18,841 bases of DNA from JAJRXG01 sp047634015 (GTDB taxonomy: Bacteria; Bacteroidota; Bacteroidia; Chitinophagales; Saprospiraceae), in contig JBLIDB010000085.1 in the NCBI GenBank assembly GCA_047634015.1, forward strand, positions 1 to 18,841, given 5' to 3'. This document shows positions 1 to 8,670 of this stretch, piece after piece. The translations under genes and the position numbers were made by a program. Positions within the stretch are counted from its first letter, which is position 1. The number at the start of each line of letters is the position of its first letter. The notes beneath the pieces were generated by a model. The model did not search any database. It had not been told where the DNA came from and worked only from the letters and a program-made list of their open reading frames with translations.

Positions 1-298
1 TTATACCAAATTTTCCTATTTTTATATTTCAAACTCCCAAGTTTTAGTCCAAATAAACCAATGAATTATTTGTTCAATTTGTTTTCAATTACAAAAGTGT
101 AACTCAATATTTCATGTAATTCATTTTCTGCAATCCAAGGTTCTATTATTGATTTAGTTTCTTTAATATTATCTGGAATTCCCAAGGCATTATATTCATC
201 TGTTTCGGCAAATAATGTAATTCATGAATCGAATTTAGATCCGAGATCTCAATTAATCTTAGTTTTATTCTTTCCGATACTATTTCGATTCCAGTCAT
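1..298 (-). pseudogene. GNAT acetyltransferase (RimJ/RimL-like), broken and cut by window edge
   Basis: Reading from an ATG at 298, the minus strand gives MTGIEIVSERIKLRLIEIS and continues to about 212. There the frame shifts by one base, and the product resumes as FAETDEYNALGIPDNIKETK. An in-frame TAA at 66-68 interrupts it, after which the same frame continues as FIGLFGLKLG to base 3 and off the window. The pattern (ERIKLR start, ETK..I..W, then the FIGLFGLK strand) is that of RimJ/RimL-type GNAT N-acetyltransferases, which move an acetyl group from acetyl-CoA to an amine. The substrate is unknown. One missing T in a short run at the shift and one CAA-to-TAA-like change would account for both lesions. 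Only the N-terminal half is visible, so the acetyl-CoA loop cannot be checked. Family assignment is from remembered sequence patterns. Confidence 0.6.
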
Positions 299-420
299 TA
301 CATTCTTTTGATTAACTTAATGATATTATATCTATACATTTCCCTTGTCTATGTATTGGTTAGCTAAGTAAAGATATGCAAGTCACCTCAGATGAGTAAT
401 AGCGAAATAAAAATCATTAC

Positions 421-700
421 CCCTAGGACAAGCCCTGGATACTGTTTATCGATCCAAGGATCGAGGTATTCAACATTGTCCCATCAGTTTCACTGTTTCT
501 GTATTTCATTGTATCCCACACAATGATTCAACAAGTTGAAATCAGCCCATCATCCCTACGGAGTGGGATTCGCCTGGCTGCCGGCATAAGCAACTTCAAC
601 TATCTATTTGGACGGCTCACGCTGTGGCGCGATTCTCAAAACAGCGTTTCACTAATAACTGAAACCAGATAGCCGTGGGCGCCTTACGATAACCGAGAAG
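421..700. other. non-coding region rich in perfect inverted repeats; possible structured RNA or DNA site
   Basis: The stretch 299-760 holds no convincing gene; 299-420 shows nothing notable. From 421 to 700 perfect short inverted repeats are dense. CGATCC/GGATCG lies at 450-463 and CATTGT/ACAATG at 507-525. A nested stem pairs GTTGAA 535-540 with TTCAAC 595-600, CAGCC 543-547 with GGCTG 576-580, and ATCCC 552-556 with GGGAT 565-569. A branched element closes with ACGGCT 612-617 and AGCCGT 671-676 around ACGCTGT 619-625/ACAGCGT 641-647 and TTCA 648-651/TGAA 660-663. The words ATTCAACA and CCCATCA each occur twice, near 468-486 and 526-552. This stretch looks richer in G and C than the DNA around it. 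It lies just 3' of the reductase fusion on the transcribed strand. It could be a structured RNA, a 3' UTR element, or a recombination or transfer site. Confidence 0.4.
523..672 (+). CDS. possible 49-codon ORF inside the structured region, doubtful
   Basis: An ATG at 523 opens 49 codons beginning MIQQVEISPSSLRSGIRLAA and ending at TAG 670-672; the frame is open back to 427. It matches nothing I recognise, no ribosome binding site is visible, and it coincides with the inverted repeats. Structure may be the real reason for the base pattern. It is listed only because the frame stays open through a region otherwise without genes. Confidence 0.12.
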   Translation: MIQQVEISPSSLRSGIRLAAGISNFNYLFGRLTLWRDSQNSVSLITETR

Positions 701-760
701 CAAGTAATGAATTCAGCTCTTAGATTATAGTACGACACTCTATCATGTATCAATACAGAT

Positions 761-3700
761 TTAATTATTCAAAACAATTCTAAATCGCGCCTTTCCTGCT
801 TCCAAATGTGCCATTGCCTCATTCACTTTATCCATAGGATATTCCTCTACTTCAGGGTAGATATTATGTCGAACACAGAAGTCCAACATCTTACTTGCTA
901 ATCCTGGACTTCCAACAGGACTGCCGCTCACTACCTTTTCTCCGGCAATTAACAATCCAGCAGGAATAGCCATTGGTTCTAAGACCATGCCCACATTAAA
1001 GAATCTCCCTTTAGGCGCTAACGCCTTTAAATAAGACGACCAATCCAGCGTCACGTTGGTGGTATTGATTATAAAATCCAATTGTCCTCTTACGGATTTC
1101 AACTCCTCTTTCGATCTGGAATTTATAACTTTAGAAGCACCCATCTTTATAATCTGTTCTTTCTTGCTTTCATTAGAACTAAAGGCGTAAACTTCGCAAC
1201 CCCAGCTTTTTAGAAACTTTAAAGCCAGATGTCCCAATCCACCGATGCCGATAACTCCTACCCGATCCGTCGGCAAGACTCCTGCTGCTATTATAGGATT
1301 GAAAACCGTTATCCCTCCACACAATAAGGGCCCTGCTTTGCTCATGTCGATGCCTTCTGGAAGCGGTATCGCCCAAGCCCAATGCGATCGCACATAATCG
1401 GCAAAACCTCCATTAGAGGGCGCTATCGTCGTTTTACGATCTCTACACAAATGTTGTGATCCATGCATACACTGGGAGCAACTCATACAAGATTCTGAAA
1501 ACCAACCGACGCCTACCTTATCACCAACCTTTATGTTTTTGACCATAGATCCGGCGGCGACCACTTCTCCAACGATTTCATGACCTGGAACTAATGGATA
1601 TTGGGAGCTCCTCCATTCATTGTTAATCATACTCAGGTCAGAATGGCAAACACCGCAATATGAAACTTTTACATCTACCTGTTCGGGACCTAATTTTCCT
1701 AACTCATAAGAATAAGGTTGAAGCTTTGCCTTTGGTTCTAGGGCGGCATACCCATTTACTTTAAGTATGGAATTATCCTTATTCCCATTCTGTATTGATT
1801 CATTATTTGCCATGGTTATTGGTTTCTGTATCATTCCCAAAAGGGATAAATCTTCTAAATATTTATGAATATAAACTTCTGATAGATGAGGTAAACTCTC
1901 TAATGTGTCTAAAGAGGATACTAATTTTTTAAAATTATTACTGTCAATCCAACTTGGTCCGCCATACATAGGTTTTCGAAAAGCCATTAGAACATTCAAT
2001 GCAGAAAGCTGGCGTTGCTCTTCAGGGAGGGATTTCAATTTCGTCTCCATGCGCTCATACCATTCTTCATGATCTGGGATTCGATTGATTGTGTAACCAG
2101 CACTTGCAATCCAGTCTACAAAACGATCCAGGGATACCGCGTCATCGAGATAATTCAACGCATGATACGTCATGCATTCTGAGTGCTCTTGATTATACGC
2201 CCCGACGATCGCTTTAGACAATAGATCCACCGGCACGCCATCATAATGAGGTATTTTTCTTCGACCACTTTTACGAGATCCATAAAAGGACTGTGGTGCT
2301 AACCCCGTAATAACAATGCTGTATAAGATACGTGTCAACATATCAGATTCATTTGCCTGCCCTTTGTATTCTTGATCCGGCAAGATCATATCGCATCTAA
2401 AAATATTGATTGGAATATCACATCGCTCACTGGCCTTTTGCAATAATATTTCTCCTGCCCACTTGCTGGCACCATAACCCGAGGCATAATTGTCAGATAA
2501 TTCAATCTGTTGTTTATAAGGAACCGTTTCATTAATTCCTCTTGAACTTTCCAAAAATCTAAATACGCCTACCGTGGAGATAAAATCTATCGGTTTACGC
2601 GTCTTAGATATTGCCAAGCGGATGATTTCCGATGTACCGACTACGTTGGGTCCAAAGAGGTGTTGATATGCCAATCGGTGATTGACCAAGGCGGCTACAT
2701 GACAGATTCGATCTACATGAGTAGTCAGTTGTTGGAACCGTTCATCACTCAATCCAAGGTTCTTCCGTGCAATATCACCTGCCCATACCTCCAGATGATT
2801 CTTCGCCAATTCAGTAAATGCCTTTTCGAATTTTGGGTCTAAACCCTGATACTCTTTAGCCAATTTTCCAAAAGCCGCCGCATCATCCTTCTCCCGAACG
2901 ATACAAATTAGTTTGCCACCTGTTTGAGAAAGTGTTTTCATCCATTCCAAACAAACGATATGACCGAGAAATCCATTCGCCCCTGTCAGTAAGACGGTTT
3001 TTGGAATGATCGGAGCACTTGGCAACTCCGATGTATTATTCAAAAGTTCGCTTTCTAAAAAGCGTTCTAATTGCAAATCCTCAGCGCTCACATTTTTTGC
3101 TCCCTTGCCATGTATTTCAGCAAAGGTGACTTGTCCAGAAGAAGAATCATCATTTGCTTTTTCTATAAAAATTGCCCACTGTTGTAAATGTCCTGATGGA
3201 GCAAGGAGCATATCTGCTGGCAAGAGTACATCGAATACTTCTTCTATAGTCAATGAGAATAATGACGCTCCTAAAGAGTCTCCTCCCAGAGCATTAAAGT
3301 TTCTCGGTTGAGTAGTATCCGTAATCTCTACGCCCAATTGACCTTCGAGTATCACTACTAATTTTTCAATCGTCGAAAGGGTAGATTCAGGATCTTTTAC
3401 AGCAGCGATTCTGTCATCATCGGCATTGTCCTTGAGCTCGTAAAGGGCCTCAAGTGCCGCTCCATATTTCCGCTTGAGTGCGGGACGCAGTCTTTTACGG
3501 ACACTGGAAAGTAAGCCGTTATTTTGTGTAAACGGTTCATATTCAAGTATGAAATCTCGAGGCACTTCAAAAGGTTTTAATTCTTCCTTTTGGGCTACAT
3601 TATTGAGTTCATCTCGCAGTAAGTTTTTGATCTGAGCATCGGATGGTTGATCTCCTAATGATTGTTTTAGTAAATTCGATTCGAGTACTACGACTGCCAC

Positions 3701-5362
3701 CAGATAAGATCGTTGAGAATTGCCATAGACATAGATTTGCATTATGACAGCGCTCCCTGCTTCATATAAAGTACCCAATGCACCGACCGCCACATATTCA
3801 CCTTGAGATAACTTCAAGACATCCTTGCGGCGATCTATGACCACAACCACATCTTCAGCCCTTTCTTCGACGATATCTCCTGTACAAGAATATCCTTCTT
3901 CGTCAAAAAGATTGGCCGTTACTTCTGGTTGTTTATAATATTCCTTGATCCCGAATTTAGTCTTCACACATAACTCTCCTCTGGGAAATGGTTTGTCGGA
4001 AGTATAGTACCCCAGTTCAGGAACATCTCTTAGTTTATATTCTATGACATTCGCTCGATTGATTTTATCTTCTAATGTCAGATTGCCAGTGCCAGATTCT
4101 GTATTCCCATACCCTTCTACCATCAATACATCAAAACAGTCTTTCATGAATGCTTGGACTTTGGGAGAAGTCGGTGCCGAACCAAAAACAATACACAGCA
4201 ATCGATCCCCCAAATAGGTATTGCGCATTTCAACTTTGACTTGCGCTTCTATTTCCGTCTTACTTTCGATTCCTTGACGAAGTCGCTTCGTTACTTCATT
4301 TTGAAAATGCTGATGGACCAATTCAAATATCCGGGGGAATAATGACATGAAGGTCGGTCGTGCCAACCTAATGTCTTCAAGCAGCGAGGATAGATCGGGT
4401 TGTAAAGTGAAATATCCTGTACCACCACAACCCAAAATACTCACCGCATTAGTTCGACCCATGATATGATTCAACGGCGCGAGATGCATGGTGACCCGTG
4501 GTACAGATGTTTTTTTACCCAACCAATTTTGAATGATAGCTTTTCGCGAGATCACTGCCCCTTTCGGTTTGCCTGTACTTCCAGAAGAGTGTAATATTGC
4601 AATTCTCTGATCTGAATCATTTTCATCTGGAGGAAGAAATGACCAAGGTTGCTGACTGCCAAAAGAAATCAAATCTGAAATAGAGAAAAGGTGTAGCTCC
4701 TTATTCGAATCAGCAATTGTTTGTTTGGCTTGATTGACCATTGCCCTTTCGGTATCTATTCGGTCGTCATAATTAAAGACAATAATACTCTTGATGGAAT
4801 CATGAGTTGTAGCAAGTTGAACTGCAAGGGATAGATCGCATAAAGTAGCAGCAATAGTGACAGGTTCTATATTGGCTACCATCTCATTGAGGTCCGCTCC
4901 TGATGTGCTGCTTTGGACAGGTACTGTCGTCGCCTTGGCATATGCACAAGCCATATCTATCGATAAAAAGTCTATATCCGCAAAACCAATGATCATTACG
5001 AAATCATCAGGTCCTACCCTGCATTCCGGATGGGTACGCCAAGCCATTGAGATGGCTTTAATGCGATCGTGAAATTCTCTATAGGTGCTTGTGTTATATG
5101 ATGGCAGATAGTTCCGGATGTTCTTTCCTGAGATAGGATCTTCTTCTACACGGTAGCTCCGCTCTCCCATGGCCGGACGCTCTCCATATCCATCTAAGAA
5201 AACGCCCATCACTCGGTCCAGAGTAAGGTTTTTCTCAAGAGCTTTTTCCCTGACATCATTATCAGGAATCAACTGTCCGATTTCTGGGTCTCTTCTACTT
5301 AATTCCATGACTCGCGTTCCATAGCGACGTTTCGGAGATAAGGGCTTTTCGACTTTAGGCAT
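761..5362 (-). CDS. carboxylic acid reductase fused to NADPH-type zinc alcohol dehydrogenase
   Basis: This 1533-residue cytosolic enzyme is predicted to reduce a carboxylic acid to the alcohol using ATP and NADPH. The adenylation domain (about 1-650) has the P-loop HSSGSTGKPKG (258-268), EGYGNTESG (416-424), TGD (494-496) and DRRKDVLKLSQGEY (510-523). The carrier domain has LGGDSL with Ser696 as the phosphopantetheine site. The reductase domain has TGANGFLG (793-800) and Tyr963/Lys967 in YGASK. Residues 1-1183 match a full-length carboxylic acid reductase. From Met1184 follows a complete 350-residue alcohol dehydrogenase of the cinnamyl alcohol dehydrogenase/YahK type. It has catalytic zinc ligands Cys1236, His1261 and Cys1348, structural zinc Cys1292, 1295, 1298 and 1306, the GIGGLG nucleotide loop (1372-1377), and FSSNESKK after strand two, which fits NADPH. 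The frame is unbroken over 4.6 kb. The carrier needs a phosphopantetheinyl transferase, and none is in the window. The acid chain length cannot be read from sequence. Confidence 0.93.
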   Translation of the reverse strand: MPKVEKPLSPKRRYGTRVMELSRRDPEIGQLIPDNDVREKALEKNLTLDRVMGVFLDGYGERPAMGERSYRVEEDPISGKNIRNYLPSYNTSTYREFHDRIKAISMAWRTHPECRVGPDDFVMIIGFADIDFLSIDMACAYAKATTVPVQSSTSGADLNEMVANIEPVTIAATLCDLSLAVQLATTHDSIKSIIVFNYDDRIDTERAMVNQAKQTIADSNKELHLFSISDLISFGSQQPWSFLPPDENDSDQRIAILHSSGSTGKPKGAVISRKAIIQNWLGKKTSVPRVTMHLAPLNHIMGRTNAVSILGCGGTGYFTLQPDLSSLLEDIRLARPTFMSLFPRIFELVHQHFQNEVTKRLRQGIESKTEIEAQVKVEMRNTYLGDRLLCIVFGSAPTSPKVQAFMKDCFDVLMVEGYGNTESGTGNLTLEDKINRANVIEYKLRDVPELGYYTSDKPFPRGELCVKTKFGIKEYYKQPEVTANLFDEEGYSCTGDIVEERAEDVVVVIDRRKDVLKLSQGEYVAVGALGTLYEAGSAVIMQIYVYGNSQRSYLVAVVVLESNLLKQSLGDQPSDAQIKNLLRDELNNVAQKEELKPFEVPRDFILEYEPFTQNNGLLSSVRKRLRPALKRKYGAALEALYELKDNADDDRIAAVKDPESTLSTIEKLVVILEGQLGVEITDTTQPRNFNALGGDSLGASLFSLTIEEVFDVLLPADMLLAPSGHLQQWAIFIEKANDDSSSGQVTFAEIHGKGAKNVSAEDLQLERFLESELLNNTSELPSAPIIPKTVLLTGANGFLGHIVCLEWMKTLSQTGGKLICIVREKDDAAAFGKLAKEYQGLDPKFEKAFTELAKNHLEVWAGDIARKNLGLSDERFQQLTTHVDRICHVAALVNHRLAYQHLFGPNVVGTSEIIRLAISKTRKPIDFISTVGVFRFLESSRGINETVPYKQQIELSDNYASGYGASKWAGEILLQKASERCDIPINIFRCDMILPDQEYKGQANESDMLTRILYSIVITGLAPQSFYGSRKSGRRKIPHYDGVPVDLLSKAIVGAYNQEHSECMTYHALNYLDDAVSLDRFVDWIASAGYTINRIPDHEEWYERMETKLKSLPEEQRQLSALNVLMAFRKPMYGGPSWIDSNNFKKLVSSLDTLESLPHLSEVYIHKYLEDLSLLGMIQKPITMANNESIQNGNKDNSILKVNGYAALEPKAKLQPYSYELGKLGPEQVDVKVSYCGVCHSDLSMINNEWRSSQYPLVPGHEIVGEVVAAGSMVKNIKVGDKVGVGWFSESCMSCSQCMHGSQHLCRDRKTTIAPSNGGFADYVRSHWAWAIPLPEGIDMSKAGPLLCGGITVFNPIIAAGVLPTDRVGVIGIGGLGHLALKFLKSWGCEVYAFSSNESKKEQIIKMGASKVINSRSKEELKSVRGQLDFIINTTNVTLDWSSYLKALAPKGRFFNVGMVLEPMAIPAGLLIAGEKVVSGSPVGSPGLASKMLDFCVRHNIYPEVEEYPMDKVNEAMAHLEAGKARFRIVLNN

Positions 5363-5380
5363 CTGCTAATATAATGATTG

Positions 5381-5412
5381 CAAAATAGTGTGTTAATCTA
5401 ATGAGAATCAAA
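5381..5412 (-). promoter_or_regulatory. putative promoter of the reductase-dehydrogenase gene
   Basis: On the minus strand TTTG (5412-5409) is followed after 21 bases by TATTTTG (5387-5381). This is close to the Bacteroidota pattern of a TTTG -33 box, a 19-21 base spacer and a TAnnTTTG -7 box; the downstream box is one base short of consensus. Transcription would start only about 12 bases before the ATG at 5362. A copy of an inverted repeat sits in the spacer. Confidence 0.4.
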
Positions 5413-5464
5413 CAAGTAAAGAAAATTATAATTAGACAAACTATACTAAATATGTAGATTAACA
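5391..5464. promoter_or_regulatory. widely spaced 10-bp inverted repeat in the divergent intergenic region
   Basis: TGTTAATCTA (5391-5400) and its exact reverse complement TAGATTAACA (5455-5464) are 64 bp apart start to start, about six helical turns. The proximal copy falls in the spacer of the putative reductase promoter. The arrangement suits a dimeric regulator that can loop DNA, but no regulator in the window is obviously linked to it. The rest of the 5363-5648 gap is AT-rich and shows no further clear signal. Confidence 0.35.
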
Positions 5465-5648
5465 TATTATATTACATCTAATTGGTTTTTATAGGAGCTC
5501 TATTTATCCTATCGTTCCACACTAAGAGAAAACAAGAGACAAAATCATAGCTTTTAATCAAATAGAATAATCATTTGATTTATTAGAACAAACTATCATC
5601 GCTCTTTAGGGAAGCGAATTAGAAATTTCTTACAGAAGAAACAAGACT

Positions 5649-6928
5649 ATGAAAACCAAAAATTCCTTCATAATACTAATCGGACTTTTAAGCTTTATAG
5701 CATGCAAACAGCAAACCCAATTCCCTATGGATGCTCGGTCATCTATTGTCGTAAAAACACATCCGATGGACACCATCGTCTCGACGACGACAATAGCAAA
5801 TTGGTTAAATCCACCATTTAAATATTGGGGAATCAAAAATGTAGATAAGCTTTTTGATATTGGCCTAATTGCAAAAGGAGAAACACCACTTGAGTTAGAA
5901 AGTAATCCTATATCCTTCTCTGATTTGATAATAGAACAGTTTGATGGTAAAATGTACGGGTTTGAGGAGCATTTAGATTCTAATCGTACAGATGGCTTTT
6001 AGTCTTGTACAAGGGTAAAATAGCGTATGAAAAGTATTGGGGTAATATGACGGAAACCAGCACACACAATTGGTTCTCTATGTCTAAGTCTCTAACCGGA
6101 CTGACCTTAAATATATTGGCTATAGAGGGATTAATTGATTTAGAGAAACCAACCCTTCATTATTTACCTGAGCTGAAAGGTTCTGCTTGGGAAGGAACGA
6201 CGGTACAGATGGTGATGAATATGTTGGTAGGCATTGACTACAACGAAGCCTATAACGACCCGAGATCAGATGCTTTTAAGTTTGCCAAAATATCTGAATT
6301 TGCTGACATCCCCGGCCCACCGTCTCCATATGCCACAATGCTTGATAATTTCAAAAGTATAAAAAAAGGAAGAGATCATAATGAGCTATTCCACTATGTA
6401 AGCCTGAATACCGAAGTGTTAGGATTGATTATTACTAAAGTAACTGGGAAACAGCCATCGGAGGTGATGAGCGATAAGATATGGCCCAAAATAGGAGCCG
6501 AACAAGATGCCTACATAATGCGCAATTCAAAAGAGTATGAATTGGTTAGCGCAGCAATAAATTCTAATCTGCGAGATGCAGGAAGGTTTGGACAAATGGT
6601 ATTAGCAGATGGCTACTATAATGGACAGCAAATAGCTTCAAAGTCCGTCATCCGAAAAATAAAAGAAGGAGGAAGTATTGAAAAATTCGCCGATTCTAAA
6701 AGAGGAAGGTTATTTAAGAATTCACATTACACTGATCAATGGTGGCATACAGATAATAGTGCATTTTTTGCCAAGGGATTATTTGGTCAATGGATTTATA
6801 TAGATCCAGGTTCTGAACTTGTAATTGTAAAATATACGACCTCTGATGTTCCCACCTCTACAGAGTACGACTGGATTAATAACATGAATCACATGAATGC
6901 AATCGTAAATCGAGTAACAAAAGGGTAA
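5649..6928 (+). pseudogene. lipoprotein serine hydrolase (beta-lactamase fold, NylB-like), one frameshift
   Basis: The product starts with a lipoprotein signal (MKTKNSFIILIGLLSFIAC), so it would sit in the cell envelope. The first frame ends after RTDGF at TAG 6000-6002. The next frame resumes at once as LVLYKGKIAYEKYWG and runs to 6928. Adding one T to the TTTT run at 5997-6000 restores a single protein of about 426 residues. The nucleophile motif Ser-Met-Ser-Lys (FSMSKSLTG, near 6077-6088) and a Tyr in HYVSLNTE fit the beta-lactamase/6-aminohexanoate-dimer hydrolase family, which cleaves esters or amides. The C-terminal GLFGQWIYIDPGSEL strand is also typical. All motifs lie after the shift. 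It is followed 53 bases later by the acyl-CoA synthetase, probably in one operon. Either the gene is dead or the T run was miscounted. Confidence 0.75.
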
Positions 6929-6981
6929 GAAGATGAAAATTGAAATAAAATATTAAAGCCTCTAATTTAATTTCTACTACT

Positions 6982-8664
6982 ATGTTTACTAATTCGGAAT
7001 CACTCTTATCTCTAGTAGACAAGTTTTATCACTGGGAAGAAATACAACCAGACAAGATCTTTCTGCGTCAACCCAAAGGTGATCAATGGCATACCTTGAC
7101 TTATGCCGTGGCAGGTCAAGAAGCACGAAGAATGGCTACCGCTTTGGCTGCGAAGGGATTGAAACCTGGAGATCACATAGGTATTCTTTCTAAAAATTGC
7201 TATCACTGGATTTTGGCCGACTTGGCTATTATGATGGGCGGATATGTATCCGTTCCTTATTACGCAAGCTTGCCTCAGAAACAGTTGAAAGAAGTAATAG
7301 AACTGAGCGATATTAAATTACTATTCGTCGGAAAATTAGATGACTGGGGAGATAGAGAGCAAGCTGTGCCTAATAAAGTAAACGTTATAAGATTCCCTCA
7401 CTATGAGGATAATGCGTTAGTGAATCTCGGTGAAGATTGGAATGAGCTTCTTGCAATTCATGAACCCAAATTAGAAAATCACAAAACAGATATAGATAGT
7501 CTTTGGACTATTAAGTTCACCTCTGGTACTACAGGAAAGCCAAAAGGTGTAATGCTCTCCCACCGATCTCCTGCAATGATGATGGCAGCAGAAAAGAAGA
7601 CGAATTGGATCGTACTCTTTAAAATACCAGAGATAAGATGTTTGTCATATCTACCCTTGAATCATGTGGGAGAACGAATAGGTATGCAGTTAATCGTATT
7701 GACGTTAGGAGGGACCATATCCTTTGCAGAAAACTTAGGCACTTTTGGACAAAACTTACGGGATACAAAGCCTACTGTCTTTTTTGCCGTTCCCCGTATT
7801 TGGACTAAATTCTATTTAGGTGTAATGGCCAAAATTCCGGCTAAGAAGCTTGATCTCATGCTGGCCAACCCTGATACTACTGAAAAAATAAAACAGCAAT
7901 TGAGAGCAAGTTTGGGGTTTTCTGAATTGACTGTAGCAATTACAGGGGCAGCAATTACTCCCGCTTTTATAAAAGACTTTTACAAAAAACTGGACATACA
8001 TCTGATCGAAGCATATGGCATGACTGAGGTCTGTGGATCCATCACCAATAGTCCAACTCCTGATTCGCCGCAGGATTCCGTTGGAAAAGCACGGCCATAT
8101 GCTGAAATAAAAATTCATCCTGAAACAGAAGAAATATTACTAAAATCTCCCTTCATTATGATGGGTTACTATAAAAATGCTGAAAAGACCGCAGCTGTGC
8201 TTATCGATGGTTGGATGCATAGTGGTGACAGAGGTTCTATAGATGAGCATGGCTTTCTCCGCATCAAGGGGCGCGTTACAGATGCCTTTAAAACCTCAAA
8301 AGGAAGCTATGTAACACCGAACCCACTAGAAGAAATCTTGATGGTAAATGACTATATCGAACAAGTTTGCGTAGTAGGTTTGGGAATCCCACAACCTCTA
8401 GCCTTGGTTAACTTGTCTGAAATTGGATTTTTTGCGGATCGCTCTAATGTGGAAGTATCTTTACGAGAAAGTATAAGGCAGTTAAATGATCAACGAGCTC
8501 CCTTTGAAAGAATCTCTACAGTGATCATCCAAGAAGAAAGCTGGAGTGAAGAAAATCGATGCTTGACACCGACCTTAAAAGTGAAAAGAGGCGCTTTAGA
8601 TGATACTTTTGGCACTCAATACTTAGATTGGCATGAGATGAAAGATACAGTGTTGTGGACCTAA
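6982..8664 (+). CDS. AMP-forming long-chain acyl-CoA synthetase family protein
   Basis: A 560-residue member of the adenylate-forming family, closest in pattern to FadD15-like long-chain fatty-acid CoA ligases, which activate acids to acyl-AMP and then acyl-CoA. Visible motifs are the P-loop FTSGTTGKPKGVMLSH (179-194), LPLNHVGERIG (224-234), EAYGMTE (343-349), HSGDRG (413-418), RVTDAFKTSKGSYV (431-444) and LTPTLKVKR (about 528-536) with the conserved C-terminal lysine. It has no signal peptide or obvious membrane helix and no carrier domain, unlike the reductase fusion transcribed divergently nearby. The stop lies 6 bp from the stop of the convergent GNAT gene, and no terminator hairpin is visible between them. 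Substrate range cannot be read from sequence. Confidence 0.9.
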   Translation: MFTNSESLLSLVDKFYHWEEIQPDKIFLRQPKGDQWHTLTYAVAGQEARRMATALAAKGLKPGDHIGILSKNCYHWILADLAIMMGGYVSVPYYASLPQKQLKEVIELSDIKLLFVGKLDDWGDREQAVPNKVNVIRFPHYEDNALVNLGEDWNELLAIHEPKLENHKTDIDSLWTIKFTSGTTGKPKGVMLSHRSPAMMMAAEKKTNWIVLFKIPEIRCLSYLPLNHVGERIGMQLIVLTLGGTISFAENLGTFGQNLRDTKPTVFFAVPRIWTKFYLGVMAKIPAKKLDLMLANPDTTEKIKQQLRASLGFSELTVAITGAAITPAFIKDFYKKLDIHLIEAYGMTEVCGSITNSPTPDSPQDSVGKARPYAEIKIHPETEEILLKSPFIMMGYYKNAEKTAAVLIDGWMHSGDRGSIDEHGFLRIKGRVTDAFKTSKGSYVTPNPLEEILMVNDYIEQVCVVGLGIPQPLALVNLSEIGFFADRSNVEVSLRESIRQLNDQRAPFERISTVIIQEESWSEENRCLTPTLKVKRGALDDTFGTQYLDWHEMKDTVLWT

Positions 8665-8670
8665 TATTCC

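Noticed and set aside
535..600. Integron attC site
   Set aside because: The closing arms run GTTGAA to TTCAAC, the reverse of the RYYYAAC...GTTRRRY order of attC, and the core bases do not fit.
5997..6006. Programmed frameshift in the serine hydrolase gene
   Set aside because: TTTTAG lacks a known slippery heptamer or visible stimulating structure; a lost T by mutation or miscall is simpler.
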